Assembly: GCA_910592205.1 (NCBI GenBank)
Contig: CAJVPJ010000160.1
Span: 1-38,728 of the forward strand
Origin: Paraglomus occultum
Lineage: Eukaryota > Glomeromycota > Glomeromycetes > Paraglomerales > Paraglomeraceae
Length of the DNA: 38,728 nt
Direction: 5' to 3'
Of this stretch, positions 29,266-38,728 are shown piece after piece; within the stretch, counting starts at the first letter, position 1, and every line of letters begins with the position of its first letter. A program made the translations under genes and the position numbers. The notes below the pieces were generated by a model. The model did no database searches. It was not told where the DNA came from and was given only the letters and a program-made list of their open reading frames with translations.

Positions 29266-30450
29266 ATGTCATCAACCACAAAAGTATGGAACTTTGGTGC
29301 CGGTCCTGCCGCCATCCCAGCAGAGGTTCTGGCTAAGGCTCAAGCCGAATTTCTCGATTTCAACAATACCGGAATGTCGGTCCTCGAAATCTCTCATCGT
29401 TCCAAAACGTTTGATAACCTTCTCAAAAAGACCAAGAATGATTTGCGGCAATTGTTAAATATTCCAGAAAACTACAAGATACTATTTATGCAGGGAGGTG
29501 GGCATACTCAATTTGCGGCGGTCGTATACAATCTCGTCGCCGCAAAGAGGACAAAAACGGGCGATTACTCTTTGAATCCACCAGTAGATTATGTAATCAC
29601 TGGATCATGGTCGGCAAAATCGGTGGCCGAGGCGAAAAGAGTATATGCGAACGTAAACATTGCCGCAGATGCAAGACTTTCGGGTGGTGGAAAGTTTGGA
29701 TCCATTCCTCCTCGCGAAGAATGGAAATTGAGCGGTCCAGATGCTGCCTACGTGTATTACTGCGATAACGAAACAATCAATGGAGTCGAATTCCCCTACA
29801 TTCCCGATATCGACCCTTCCGTTCCACTCGTGTGTGACATGTCTTCGAACATACTCTCGCGTAAATTCGATGTTAGTAAATTTGGCGTGATCTATGCGGG
29901 AGCTCAGAAGAATGTTGGACCGGCTGGAGTTACTATCGTGATCGTGAGAGAGGATTTGTTGGTTGATCAGCCAAAGACTGTTGTCGAGCATAGTGCTGGG
30001 AGTAGTAGCATGTTGGCGACAGTACCCAGTATGTTGGATTACAAAATCATGGCAGATACAGATTCGTTATATAACACGCCTCCCGTATTTGCGGTGTACA
30101 TGGCGGGCTTAGTGTTTGAGCATTTAATAGCACGAGGCGGAGTCCAAGAGATTGAGAAAGTTAATGAGAAAAAGGCTAAATTGCTGTATGACTATATCGA
30201 TCAATCAAAAATCTATCAATCGCATATTGATCCAAAAGTGCGATCGAGAATGAACGTACCATTCAGAATAAACCCGCCCGAATTGGAGGCGCAATTCTTG
30301 GCAGGTGCCGAAGCTTTGAGGATGTATCAGTTGAAAGGACATCGTAGCGTCGGCGGCCTTAGGGCCAGCATTTATAATGCCATGACAATAGAGGGCGTCA
30401 CTGCATTGATTGATTACATGAAAGCATTCGAGGAAAAACATTCAGCATAA
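29266..30450 (+). CDS. SER1: Phosphoserine aminotransferase
   Basis: A PLP-dependent enzyme of cytosolic serine biosynthesis: 3-phosphohydroxypyruvate plus glutamate gives phosphoserine plus 2-oxoglutarate. It is a single-exon gene of 394 codons, the usual length for the family. Markers: N-terminal VWNFGAGPAAIPAEVL, MSVLEISHRSK, ILFMQGGGHTQFAAV, TGSWSAKSVAEAKR, the Asp-containing VCDMSSNILSR, and the PLP-binding Lys215 in YAGAQKNVGPAG. The C-terminal GHRSVGGLRASIYNA is also diagnostic. The ATG at 29266 is chosen because the conserved N-terminus follows it directly; upstream the frame has no ATG. It faces RAE1 with only 165 bp between stop codons. Coding GC is clearly higher than the flanks. 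Confidence 0.97.
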   Translation: MSSTTKVWNFGAGPAAIPAEVLAKAQAEFLDFNNTGMSVLEISHRSKTFDNLLKKTKNDLRQLLNIPENYKILFMQGGGHTQFAAVVYNLVAAKRTKTGDYSLNPPVDYVITGSWSAKSVAEAKRVYANVNIAADARLSGGGKFGSIPPREEWKLSGPDAAYVYYCDNETINGVEFPYIPDIDPSVPLVCDMSSNILSRKFDVSKFGVIYAGAQKNVGPAGVTIVIVREDLLVDQPKTVVEHSAGSSSMLATVPSMLDYKIMADTDSLYNTPPVFAVYMAGLVFEHLIARGGVQEIEKVNEKKAKLLYDYIDQSKIYQSHIDPKVRSRMNVPFRINPPELEAQFLAGAEALRMYQLKGHRSVGGLRASIYNAMTIEGVTALIDYMKAFEEKHSA

Positions 30451-30615
30451 AGTAAAACAATTTGAAATCTTTATTTCCTAATGTGACACAAAACATTGAT
30501 TGTTAAAGACAAGAAATAATGATGTGAAATAAAATAGTTGCAATCTGTGTTGACAAAAGTCATCTGCGTAGTGTCATATAACAAGCGCGATTTGTCGTCG
30601 TTGCACCCCGCGCCA

Positions 30616-32543
30616 TCATCTCTTCTTTGCTGGTCTGGGTTTAACATCCTCCTCTTTTACAGCGTGCAGATATACGATATTTTGGGTCTGTTGGAATGAT
30701 TGATATCCCTACATTATAGCAAACGAAAATTAATGAGATGTTTAATTAATGATCGGAGAGAGACGTGCAACACACGTATCATTAACTTCTTAATAAAGCT
30801 TACCTTACTCCAATCGTAACTTGCGGCATAAGCAAAGAATGTGCCATTTCTATTAAAAGTCGTAGCAGATATAGGACTTCCAACATTGGAGAAGCCTTTG
30901 AGTCTCTGCTTAGAATCTTTATCCCAAAAGTTAAACGTGCCATCGCTTCCGGCAGTTGAAAACGTGCCGTGCAACGGATGGAATGATATTGCATTTACCG
31001 CATATACATTATTACCATCTCGGTGGCATTTGAACGAGAAACTCGACCTTGAATAATGAAGAATATGAATTAATATAACCCATTTACACGATTGAATATT
31101 AATTATGTAGTAGAAGGAAACATTTATCTACTTACTGCCCGTCTTTTTCCTCGAGATATTGGATCCCGACTCTTCCTTCGATGCTTCCGATTGCATACCC
31201 AGTTGCGTTTATAAAGCAAGAAACGACTCTAGTTTGATATTTCAAAGGACTGGGTTGCGTCTATAAGTCAAAATAAGATAACGATTGCAATGATGTTAGA
31301 AAACAGAACAATCTTAAAAATTATGTGGATGACAGTTTCATGACGTTACCTTATATGGTGTATTTGGATTCGCTATATTGTATATGACAACGTGCCTTTC
31401 GGCAGTGCCAATAACCAATAGAGGAGAGATTAGATCCATCGTGTAAACCCTTTCGGGTACATCGACGCTCAATACGGGAGTCGGGGTTCGAGTATCCCAA
31501 TACTTGACGGTTTTGTCCCAGCTTCCGGTGCAGACCAGATTATTTGGTTGATTATCTACCCATTTGATAGTTTTTATAGGAGCTTCGTGTTGGGCGATTT
31601 GCATAGACTGTTGTGTAGTTAAATCAAACAGTCGACCAGCCTTATCCGTGCCGCCCGAAACGAGTTTAGATCCATCCTAAACGATTGAAAACATAAAAAG
31701 AGATTAGTCATAAATAAATAAATCGAAAAAACTGCAAGACTTTCATTGTCAAATTTGTATTAATTAACTCACTTTACTCCATGCACAGCATAAAACAGCA
31801 CCTTCATGCCTGTATAATGCTTTGCCGTATGCAGCTCCGGCCGCAGCATTTATTTCATATATTCTCACCTATACGGAAAATGACAATTAAACGAATGTTA
31901 AAATGACAATTATATAGCTCGAAGGAATTCGGCAACAATTCTATGGTGACGTGTTTCACATTAACGCTATAGTACATTGTGATTTACTTGACTGTCAAGA
32001 CAAGGGAACTAGGGACTACCCCTTCTGGACACGGCCATCAACCTTGGGACAATGACAACTCGTTTTGTAAGAGATTCTTCGAACAGAACAAGATGGCATT
32101 TGTAGATTCCTTACAGTCATTTTTAACCATCATCAGTAAGAGGGAGTGATTTTGGGGATAGAGAGAGAGAGAAAGGGAGAGACAGGAGGTAGAGAGGTCG
32201 TCCATTGTTGTCTAATGTCATAAGAACATCACAGAATGATAGAAACCGAAACAAACCGCCGCCGAATTCCATGGATTGGTATTTAGGTCACATTTGTTGC
32301 TAGTTGACTTACGGAAGTATCCCATGAAGAAACAGCAAGATAGTCTGCAACCGGCGAGAACGCCAGTGCGCTGATACCATCATCTGGTGTATCAGGAATC
32401 TAAATGAAAAGTTGAGGAGAGAAGTGAGGCAAAAAAAAAAAAGGTTAGCAATCGTCCAGTTCTCTACTCACAAACGCTTCACGCGATGATTATAGTATGG
32501 ACATTCTTACTCGATAATCTTTTGGCTGTTCAGAGTTTATCAT
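30616..32543 (-). CDS. RAE1: mRNA export factor RAE1/GLE2, WD40 protein, 7 exons
   Basis: A nuclear-pore-associated seven-bladed WD40 protein that binds the GLEBS motif of Nup98-type nucleoporins and helps mRNA export. Exons: 32543-32511, 32399-32313, 31868-31773, 31676-31350, 31260-31136, 31047-30804, 30708-30616, giving 334 residues (human 368; the Gly-rich N-terminus is shorter here). Markers: [126 protein letters not shown] and [13 protein letters not shown]. All junctions are GT-AG. Intron 2 is the longest (444 bp) and includes a GA-rich run. It is convergent with SER1. Confidence 0.95.
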
Positions 32544-33389
32544 TGTGATTCTTTTTGAATTTAGTGGGCGAAAAAATCAACGCAAGGGTTTGGGTATTTA
32601 TAAATGATTGCCAAATCGTTGTACATGTGTAACATTAATAAATGCGCAGCGTGCGCAGCATGGCGTAGCTGCCGATATGAATTTTGAGTGGTTTGATGTA
32701 AAAAACTGCGGAGACTGCAATTAATAATCAAGGGATGTATAAGCTATAGCAAATAAATTCATGGAATTTGACTTTGTTTTATGGAATACTCACCGCTGAC
32801 TAATCGGGACTTTGCTTTTCTTACAAATCAATCACATTAGTAACATTGTAAGATGATACAAATGTAATGTAGTCGTTTAAGTCCATGTCGCGCTACGCCA
32901 AATTTTTTAGTGTGATTAATGTAGCAATCAAAAATGACCCAATATGGATCTGTTCGTTGGCATTCTAGATGCGAACGATTGAAATAGCTGATTTATAATT
33001 ATGTGACTTTGCATTGATATACGAAAAAAAGGCTTTATTATTATAACAAAGTTTTATTTCTGCTTTTGTTTTTGTAACGGTTTTACAGTCAGCATTAACT
33101 ATTAACGAAGGGGACGGAGCACACTTCGTTATAATTGTAATTTGCTGTATATAGGTTGTGGTCTCACCAATGGACGATTACGAATTTCGTGTCATATTTG
33201 TTTGAGTAACTAGTATATTTACTAATTAGCCTCATTATCATTTCTGCTAATATTAATATTAAAAATTTTATTTTACAATAAATTTTTATTGATCTCTCAA
33301 TAATTCAATAAGTTTCCCTTTCAATGTCCATGCATTATTTGTTCAAGCTTCAACGACTTGACCGTGAATTGCCATATTTTTGGCTTGAT
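32544..33389. other. RAE1 promoter and AT-rich spacer
   Basis: The RAE1 5' leader and promoter must begin here. The rest is AT-rich DNA without recognised coding sequence. A TATA-like word and simple AT runs occur, but none is diagnostic. Confidence 0.45.
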
Positions 33390-33535
33390 TTTATCGGTTC
33401 TTCATTAAGCAAAATCTCTAAAGTTGCTATTACTATTGTTACATCCATCCCCTTCGGTTCAAGGCGTATATTATTTGGTTCAATCTCTAATGTTTTGCTG
33501 AGAACGATAAGTGATCTAAATTATTACAGTATAGG
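33390..33535 (-). pseudogene. Possible TPR-repeat remnant
   Basis: On the minus strand the phrase SLIVLSKTLEIEPNN followed by IRLEPKGMDVTIVIATLEIL lies in one frame of about 50 codons before a stop. LSKxLEIEPNN is the signature of tetratricopeptide repeats that are very abundant in arbuscular mycorrhizal fungi. Only about one and a half units can be read, so it is at best a fragment. It could also be chance similarity of a short stretch. Confidence 0.3.
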
Positions 33536-33636
33536 CACATCTACTCCAATGTTAATGTAGAAAGTCTATTTAATTTACAATGTTGACATTTTTTATCTAT
33601 ATTGCAATCACGTTTTTGGGTAAAGTGTAATTTATA

Positions 33637-34812
33637 CAGTCTCCGGCAAAGTAATGGCGCGGTCAGTTTTTGGAATGTAATGAGCTCAGCTTGAAATTAA
33701 AACATATAAAATAAAAAGTTCTGACAAAGCCAAACATTAGGGCTACAAATTTTATTAATTACTTAATATTTAGTATGGCCTCTTTCAGCATCAATAGAAG
33801 CTTAAATTTCAATTAATTACATGTTAACTATGACATTTTCCTCGAGATTATCCCATTACTCCCTAATTAAATTAAAAAAAAAAAAAACGCTTTGAGAATT
33901 TTGCCACTTTTAATGCGTATTATGCCGCAGAACAGCCCAGACATTTTAACTGGATTGAGATCTAGACTGTACGAAGGCCAAGGAAGAATGTGTCGTGGAA
34001 GACGAGATTCCAAGTCACCCTGAACGTCATAAATATATGTTTGGGTCATATCCTGCTAAAATATCCAGTCGTGACCTAGAAAGCTGTCGGTATTATTACA
34101 TAAATAATTGTTGGAGATTTTCCGATATAAAAAGGACGATTTAAATTCTTTGTGAATATGTGCATCCCGATTTTCCTTAATATTAATCGCAGCCCCAAAC
34201 GTGAACTTTAAAGGGATGCTTTACCATTGGTTGAACAAAATTTTTTTCGCGTGACCATGCACGGACGGGTTGTATTGCAAACCATTTGGATTGTAGTTCT
34301 GTCAGAAAAGCCAATTCACCTAATTGTAGTGTGAGTAATTACGTGCCCAGATTAGAGAGTTGGCTTTTCCTTGTTGCGTTAAATAGACATTACATTTTAC
34401 GTGGGTAGAGCCAAAGCATAGTCTTCAACTCATTAGATGTCGTGAATTGATTATGTTCTTGATTTGGCGATGTTATTCAGGATAATTTTCGTGGTCGATG
34501 AATTGACCATTTTTTTCGAAGTATGGAAACACAACATTTATAGAAATGTAAAAAATTTCTAGTTTAGTCTTTTGAAAATTTTTTTGTATTATGAACGTTT
34601 TGCTTCCAAACGACGTAACAAGTTTGCGATTTGTTTTTACAGGTGTGGGTGCCATTTAATAAGCGTAAAGACAGTTTGTACATTTGTTTATATTTAAATT
34701 ACTGTTGTCCTGCTCAATTGGTGTTAATAAACAACGCCTAAAATGCGATACCAAGATGCTATCAACAAAAAACAAAATTGCGTACTTACTGCCATTACTT
34801 TTGTCCAGTACT
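33637..34812 (-). mobile_element. Tc1/mariner-like element with dead transposase
   Basis: The left end begins CAGTCTCCGGCAAAGTAATG after TA at 33635-33636; an imperfect inverted match (GCCATTACTTTTGTCCAGTA) lies at 34791-34810, giving about 1.18 kb, a usual Tc1 size. On the minus strand KHPFKVHVWGCD lies at about 34240-34190, AGYDPNIYL/QDMTQT (second Asp region) at about 34060, and ILPWPSYSLDLNPVKMSG at about 33990-33940. The last motif normally reads SPDLNPIENxW; here the catalytic Glu position reads Lys. Several frame changes are needed. The element is inactive. It is a different, separately decayed copy from the one at 13.4-14.4 kb. Confidence 0.75.
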
Positions 34813-36789
34813 AAATGCGATTTACCATAGTGCTTACCAGCTTGGCAATAATGTGCTACAAAAGACTTGTTCCCTAACTGATATGGCGGCATTGGTCGAA
34901 TTAATAAAAAGCTCTATAAGCTTATCGGAGCCTTAATAGCAATTCTTTGTAGTTTGATTGCTTGATCTTACATCTACAAATGTCCGCCCTAGTGTTGGAA
35001 ATAGATTGCTCTAACATAAATGTAGTTCTCTAAAGACCGCTCTCAGAGCCGTTCTGACGGTTTCAGTTCTATATTGTAAAACCGTTTATGAACAAATTGT
35101 ACTATATTCAAGTGCAGCAATAAAACGTTTTTTGTAGTAATTAATATTGTGATTGTGCTGACATTTTAACATCTTCTAGTTATAACTAAAAACACGGTAA
35201 ATGAATTACGAAAGTTCTTTCGTTAGCACATTATCACGTTTCGTGATTAATGCTTTGCATTTAGTCTTATACTCTAATCATACAATATTAGTTAATTTCT
35301 AGACAAATATTGCTTTTAAATCGGGAGTAGCGAATAGGTAATTCATACTTTGCATTGTATCATACATCATTTGCTTATTGTCTAAATAGTCTTGGTAATA
35401 GGTTTTATTATCTCGGTGCACGCTATTTTGTGGTCACTCACACGTGTAATAGATAACTTTTAAATGAATATATCAATATGTAATTTCAAGTAAAAATATT
35501 TAAACGAGTAGTTCTTCCCATTTTGATAGTCATGAACATGGCCACGTTTCCAAACAATCGAATGAGATGCGTTTTTTTATATAATTTTATACTATAAAGT
35601 ATAAAATTATATAAAAAAACAAATACGTATGCATCAGCATAAGCAACGCACTATCCATGTACCGCAATATCAATTTTAACGTCGTCACAGTCAACATTAT
35701 TCCGATCATTTGAATAATACGGTAATATGACTATAATTGACAATTTTGATCAATGGCAATAGGTCGTGGTTGTGTCATGATATCCGCGGGGTACGATAGT
35801 AAATGGTTCCGGCAATGAATGATTCCACAACACTGAACTAATAAGTTAATATTTGAGTGAGGGTTATCAAAAGTGACCATGAGATTACCACTAGCAATAG
35901 TATTATGTGTAAATTTGGCTTCAACTTTGCATATTACAAAATCTTTATGTAGAAACCATTTTTCTTATAAAAATAATAGCACTAGTAGCATGTTGGACTG
36001 TACCAACTGAGAAACTTATTAATTGACTGAATAGCAACAGCAAAACTATGAAACGGCCATATTTTTTGTGTCAGAATACTGTTGCAATTTATATTTGCGA
36101 CAACAATAGCGCTTACCAAGAATTCGATGGAGACTTGTGTAAACTCTATAAATTTTGTCCAGTCAACGAAAATAATAGGTTTGGTTCCAGTCACAATTAG
36201 CCGGAATATTTGCCTGCGACTTATTTCATCGACGTCGTGATAGCCAATTCCACAACCGAGCTGCATTGCGCTACGACCAACACCGATTCGGCAAACTAAT
36301 CAATGAAACACTCACTCACGTGCTGACTTATCGTATATTCTAACAATTTTTCTATTAGTAGGTAGTGTTACTTTGTTCCGATGACTTTTTTTTCTTCACG
36401 CATACGCAGAATTTATGTAAACTTTAATTGATTTGAATTTTTAGTTCCTGAAAAAATGACTTAAGCAAAATTGAGATGCTTTCTCGACTATCATTATATT
36501 TACCCAGATTACGAAATTTTTGTTGTTACGCTTAATTTATTGGCATAAAGTACATTTTATCAATTCATTATTGCTGTATGAACTTATCATTTATGACATA
36601 TTCTTGATATTTATTTGTTCTTTATTTCCCAGAATATTACCGATTTAATAATTTTGTTTTTTGTTCTTGACTATAACGCAAAATTTACCATATCAAGACT
36701 CTACTATATTAATATTGAGTTTTGACTGCAGCTTTTGTCTTACTCCAACCATCTTTCATTGCAAACCAAGGCTATATTACCTATAAGCA
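34813..36789. other. AT-rich spacer without recognised gene
   Basis: No gene is supported over nearly 2 kb. A minus-strand open frame of 94 codons at 35982-36266 (RQIFRLIVTGTKPIIFVDWT) has ordinary composition but matches nothing I recognise. GACCGCTCTCAGAGCCGTTC with GACGGTT near 35037-35067 is GC-richer than its surroundings and may be the end of a small repeat. The palindrome at 35571-35620 is listed separately. Confidence 0.4.
35571..35620. repeat. 50-bp palindrome with 23-bp perfect arms
   Basis: Positions 35571-35593 are exactly complementary to 35598-35620, with a 4-base spacer ATAA. The arms are A/T-rich with a G/C only at the outer end and near the centre. It would extrude readily as a cruciform or form a hairpin in RNA. 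No TSD or gene is attached. Confidence 0.95.
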
Positions 36790-37083
36790 TTTTTTTATAA
36801 AACTGCCTTCATATTAGAATAATTCAATAGCTTTCTGAGTATTCTTTCTATCTGAATACCAAATTGATATATAATATAAATTTCCATGCTACCAACTAAA
36901 ATAATTTTGTAAAAAATCACCTCTTTTTGATACAATTCAACAGTATTTCTTTGTTCAGTTGTTTTTGACACCATTTTGGACACAAGAAAGCCTGTCTTCA
37001 GCTACAATCGATTTTTTTGCTCATCTTTTTCTAAATTTTGGTACCATTTTCAGAACACCAAGATTTTTTTATGCATTAATGTA
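36790..37083 (-). pseudogene. Eroded Sel1 repeat units downstream of the Sel1 gene
   Basis: After the stop at 37084 the minus strand still shows broken Sel1 phrases: ENGTK-like (CSENGT in shifted frame), EKDEQK, EQRNTVELYQKE and NTQKAIELF, spaced roughly one repeat (108 bp) apart but with stops and frameshifts. It shows that the array was once longer at its 3' end and has decayed or been truncated there. Confidence 0.65.
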
Positions 37084-38728
37084 TTAGTATCCTTGTTCAG
37101 CAGCTTTTTGATACCATTCAACTGCCTTTTGTTCATCTTTTTCTACTCCAGTTCCATGTCTATAACACACACCAAGATCATATTGTGCTTGAGCATGTCC
37201 TTGTTCAGCAGCTTTTTGATACAACTCAACTGCTCTTCCTACATCTTTTTCTACTCCAGCTCCATTATGATAACACCAACCAAGACTATATTGTGCCTCA
37301 GCATCCCCTTGTCCTGCTGCTTTTTGAAACAATTCAACAGCCTTTTGCTCATTTTTTTCTACCCCAGTTCCATCTGTATAACACAAACCAAGACCATATT
37401 GTGCCCCATCATTCCCTTGTTCAGCTGCGATTTGGAATAATTCAACTGCTCTTTTTTCATTTTTTTCTACTCCAATTCCATTTTTATAACACCAACCAAG
37501 ATTATTGCATGCTAGATCACATCCTTTTTCTGCTGCCTTTTGGTACAATTCAACTGCTCTTCCTACATCTTTTTCTACTCCAGCCCCATTATGATAACAC
37601 CAACCAAGACTATACTGTGCCACAGCATCCCCTTGTTCTGCTGCTTTTTGAAACAATTCAACAGCTTTTTGCTCATCTTTTTCTACTCCAGTTCCTTTTG
37701 CATAACAGTAACCAAGACTATATTGTGCATCAGCATTGTCTTGTTCAGCTGCTTTTTGATAAAACTCAACTGCCTTTTGCTCATTTTTTTCTACTCCAGT
37801 TCCATTTTCATAACACCAACCAAGATTACATTGTGCTTGAGCATGGCCTTGATCAGTTGCTTTTTGATACAACTTAACTGCCTTTTGTACATCTTTTTTT
37901 ACTCCAGTTCCATTTTTATAACACACACCAAGATCAAATTGTGCTTGAGCATGGCCTTGATCAACTGCCTTTTGATACAACTCAACTGCCTTTTGTATAT
38001 CTTTTTCTACTCCAATTCCCTTTTCATAACACCAACCAAGATTACATTGTGCTTGAGCATGGCCTTGGTCAGCTGCCTTTTGATACAATTCAACTGCCTT
38101 TTGTTTATTCTTTTCTACTCCAGTTCCATTTTCATAACACAAACCAAGATCACATTGTGCTTGAGCATGGCCTTGATCAGCTGCAATTTGAAATAATTCA
38201 ACTGCCTTTTGCTCATCTTTTTTTAATCCAATTCCATTTTCATAACACCAACCAAGATTACATTGTGCTTTAGTGTGCCCTTGTTCAGCAGCTTTTTTAT
38301 ACCATTCAACTGCCTTTTGTTTATCCTTTTCTACTCCAGTTCCATACTGATAACAGACACCAAGAGCATATTGTGCATTGGCATATCCTTGTTCAGCAGC
38401 TTTTTGATACCATGTAAGTGCTTTTTGTTCATCTTTTTCTACTCCAGTTCCATTCTCATAACATAAAGCAAGAGCATATTGTGCATTAGCATATCCTTGT
38501 TGAACTGCTTTTTGATACCATTCAACAGCCTTTTGTTTATTTGTTTCTACTCCAGTTCCATGTTGATAACATGTACCAAGATTATATTGTGCTTGAGCAT
38601 GGCCTTGATCAGCTGCAATTTGAAATAATTCAACTGCCTTTTGCTTGTCTCTTTTTAATCCAATTCCATTTTCATAACACCAACCAAGATTACATTGTGC
38701 TTTAGTGTGCCCTTGTTCAGCAGCTTTT
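37084..38728 (-). CDS. Sel1-like repeat protein, 5' end beyond the window
   Basis: An uninterrupted minus-strand frame of about 548 codons from the right edge to a stop at 37084. It consists of about 15 tandem 36-residue Sel1-like repeats (consensus AAEQGHAxAQYxLGxCY, xNGTGVEKDEQKAVELYQK). Each is a TPR-related helix-turn-helix hairpin; such solenoids bind proteins. The unit is 108 bp in DNA. No in-frame ATG exists before the edge, so the start, and any N-terminal kinase or other domain, lies outside. Sel1 proteins of this kind are greatly expanded in arbuscular mycorrhizal fungi, often fused to protein kinase domains; whether that applies here cannot be seen. The last repeat is incomplete (ends EWYQKAAEQGY). 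Long antisense frames over the region are by-products of the repeat. Confidence 0.9.
   Translation of the reverse strand, partial: KAAEQGHTKAQCNLGWCYENGIGLKRDKQKAVELFQIAADQGHAQAQYNLGTCYQHGTGVETNKQKAVEWYQKAVQQGYANAQYALALCYENGTGVEKDEQKALTWYQKAAEQGYANAQYALGVCYQYGTGVEKDKQKAVEWYKKAAEQGHTKAQCNLGWCYENGIGLKKDEQKAVELFQIAADQGHAQAQCDLGLCYENGTGVEKNKQKAVELYQKAADQGHAQAQCNLGWCYEKGIGVEKDIQKAVELYQKAVDQGHAQAQFDLGVCYKNGTGVKKDVQKAVKLYQKATDQGHAQAQCNLGWCYENGTGVEKNEQKAVEFYQKAAEQDNADAQYSLGYCYAKGTGVEKDEQKAVELFQKAAEQGDAVAQYSLGWCYHNGAGVEKDVGRAVELYQKAAEKGCDLACNNLGWCYKNGIGVEKNEKRAVELFQIAAEQGNDGAQYGLGLCYTDGTGVEKNEQKAVELFQKAAGQGDAEAQYSLGWCYHNGAGVEKDVGRAVELYQKAAEQGHAQAQYDLGVCYRHGTGVEKDEQKAVEWYQKAAEQGY
37084..38728. repeat. 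108-bp minisatellite-like array with higher-order units
   Basis: The Sel1 units recur every 108 bp. Some blocks are much more alike at longer distance: the stretch starting at 38175 matches that at 38607 almost exactly (432 bp, four units), and that at 37231 matches 37555 (324 bp, three units). This pattern indicates recent block duplication by unequal exchange within the gene. Confidence 0.85.

Noticed and set aside
37185-38466. Long plus-strand open frames (up to 230 codons) opposite the Sel1 gene
   Set aside because: They are antisense by-products of the 108-bp repeat: once one unit is open on the other strand, all are. Their Phe/Leu-rich peptides repeat with the same period and match no family.

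Overview
The window reads as nuclear DNA of a filamentous, early-diverging fungus, most likely an arbuscular mycorrhizal fungus (Glomeromycotina) or another Mucoromycota member. The evidence is: short spliceosomal introns (GT...AG, mostly 65-230 bp); AT-rich, transposon-littered intergenic DNA; fungal-type QCR8, CUL3, RAE1 and SER1 proteins; a long Sel1-repeat gene; PIF1-type Helitron and Tc1/mariner debris; and a Cep120-family protein. The species cannot be fixed from sequence alone. Layout falls into three parts. (1) 1-18,400 is an accessory, repeat-rich region. It holds a Mutator-like non-autonomous element with a 9-bp target duplication (1805-2982), an array of three intronless genes for secreted 14-cysteine proteins with Kex2 sites and GPI-type tails (3552-4079, 8842-9450, 11786-12310), a degraded Helitron (about 4393-7010) that split that array, a 95-bp MITE, a dead Tc1-like transposase (13.4-14.4 kb) and an element with long imperfect terminal inverted repeats (15.17-16.63 kb).

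(2) 18,400-32,550 is a compact housekeeping island of seven genes: RPS25 (-), CUL3 (+, 13 exons), QCR8 (-), a Cep120-like gene (-), NAA20 (-, 6 exons), SER1 (+) and RAE1 (-, 7 exons). I placed every splice junction by keeping the reading frame and the family alignment intact. RPS25/CUL3 and NAA20/SER1 are divergent pairs that share a promoter interval; CUL3/QCR8 and SER1/RAE1 are convergent. The genes serve unrelated processes (translation, ubiquitin ligation, respiration, centriole-type scaffold, N-terminal acetylation, serine biosynthesis, mRNA export), so they are neighbours and not a pathway.

(3) 32,550-38,728 is again repeat-rich. It has a faint TPR-like remnant, a second dead Tc1-like element (33.64-34.81 kb), a 50-bp near-perfect palindrome, and a Sel1-repeat gene that runs off the right edge and whose 3' side fades into eroded repeat units.

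The most interesting system is the cysteine-rich secreted-protein array: whole 2.8-2.9 kb units (gene plus about 2 kb of upstream DNA) have been duplicated head to tail, then split by a Helitron, decorated by MITEs, and altered in frame at one GPI tail. Part of the same repeat unit also lies inside the long-TIR element, which links the array to a mobile element.
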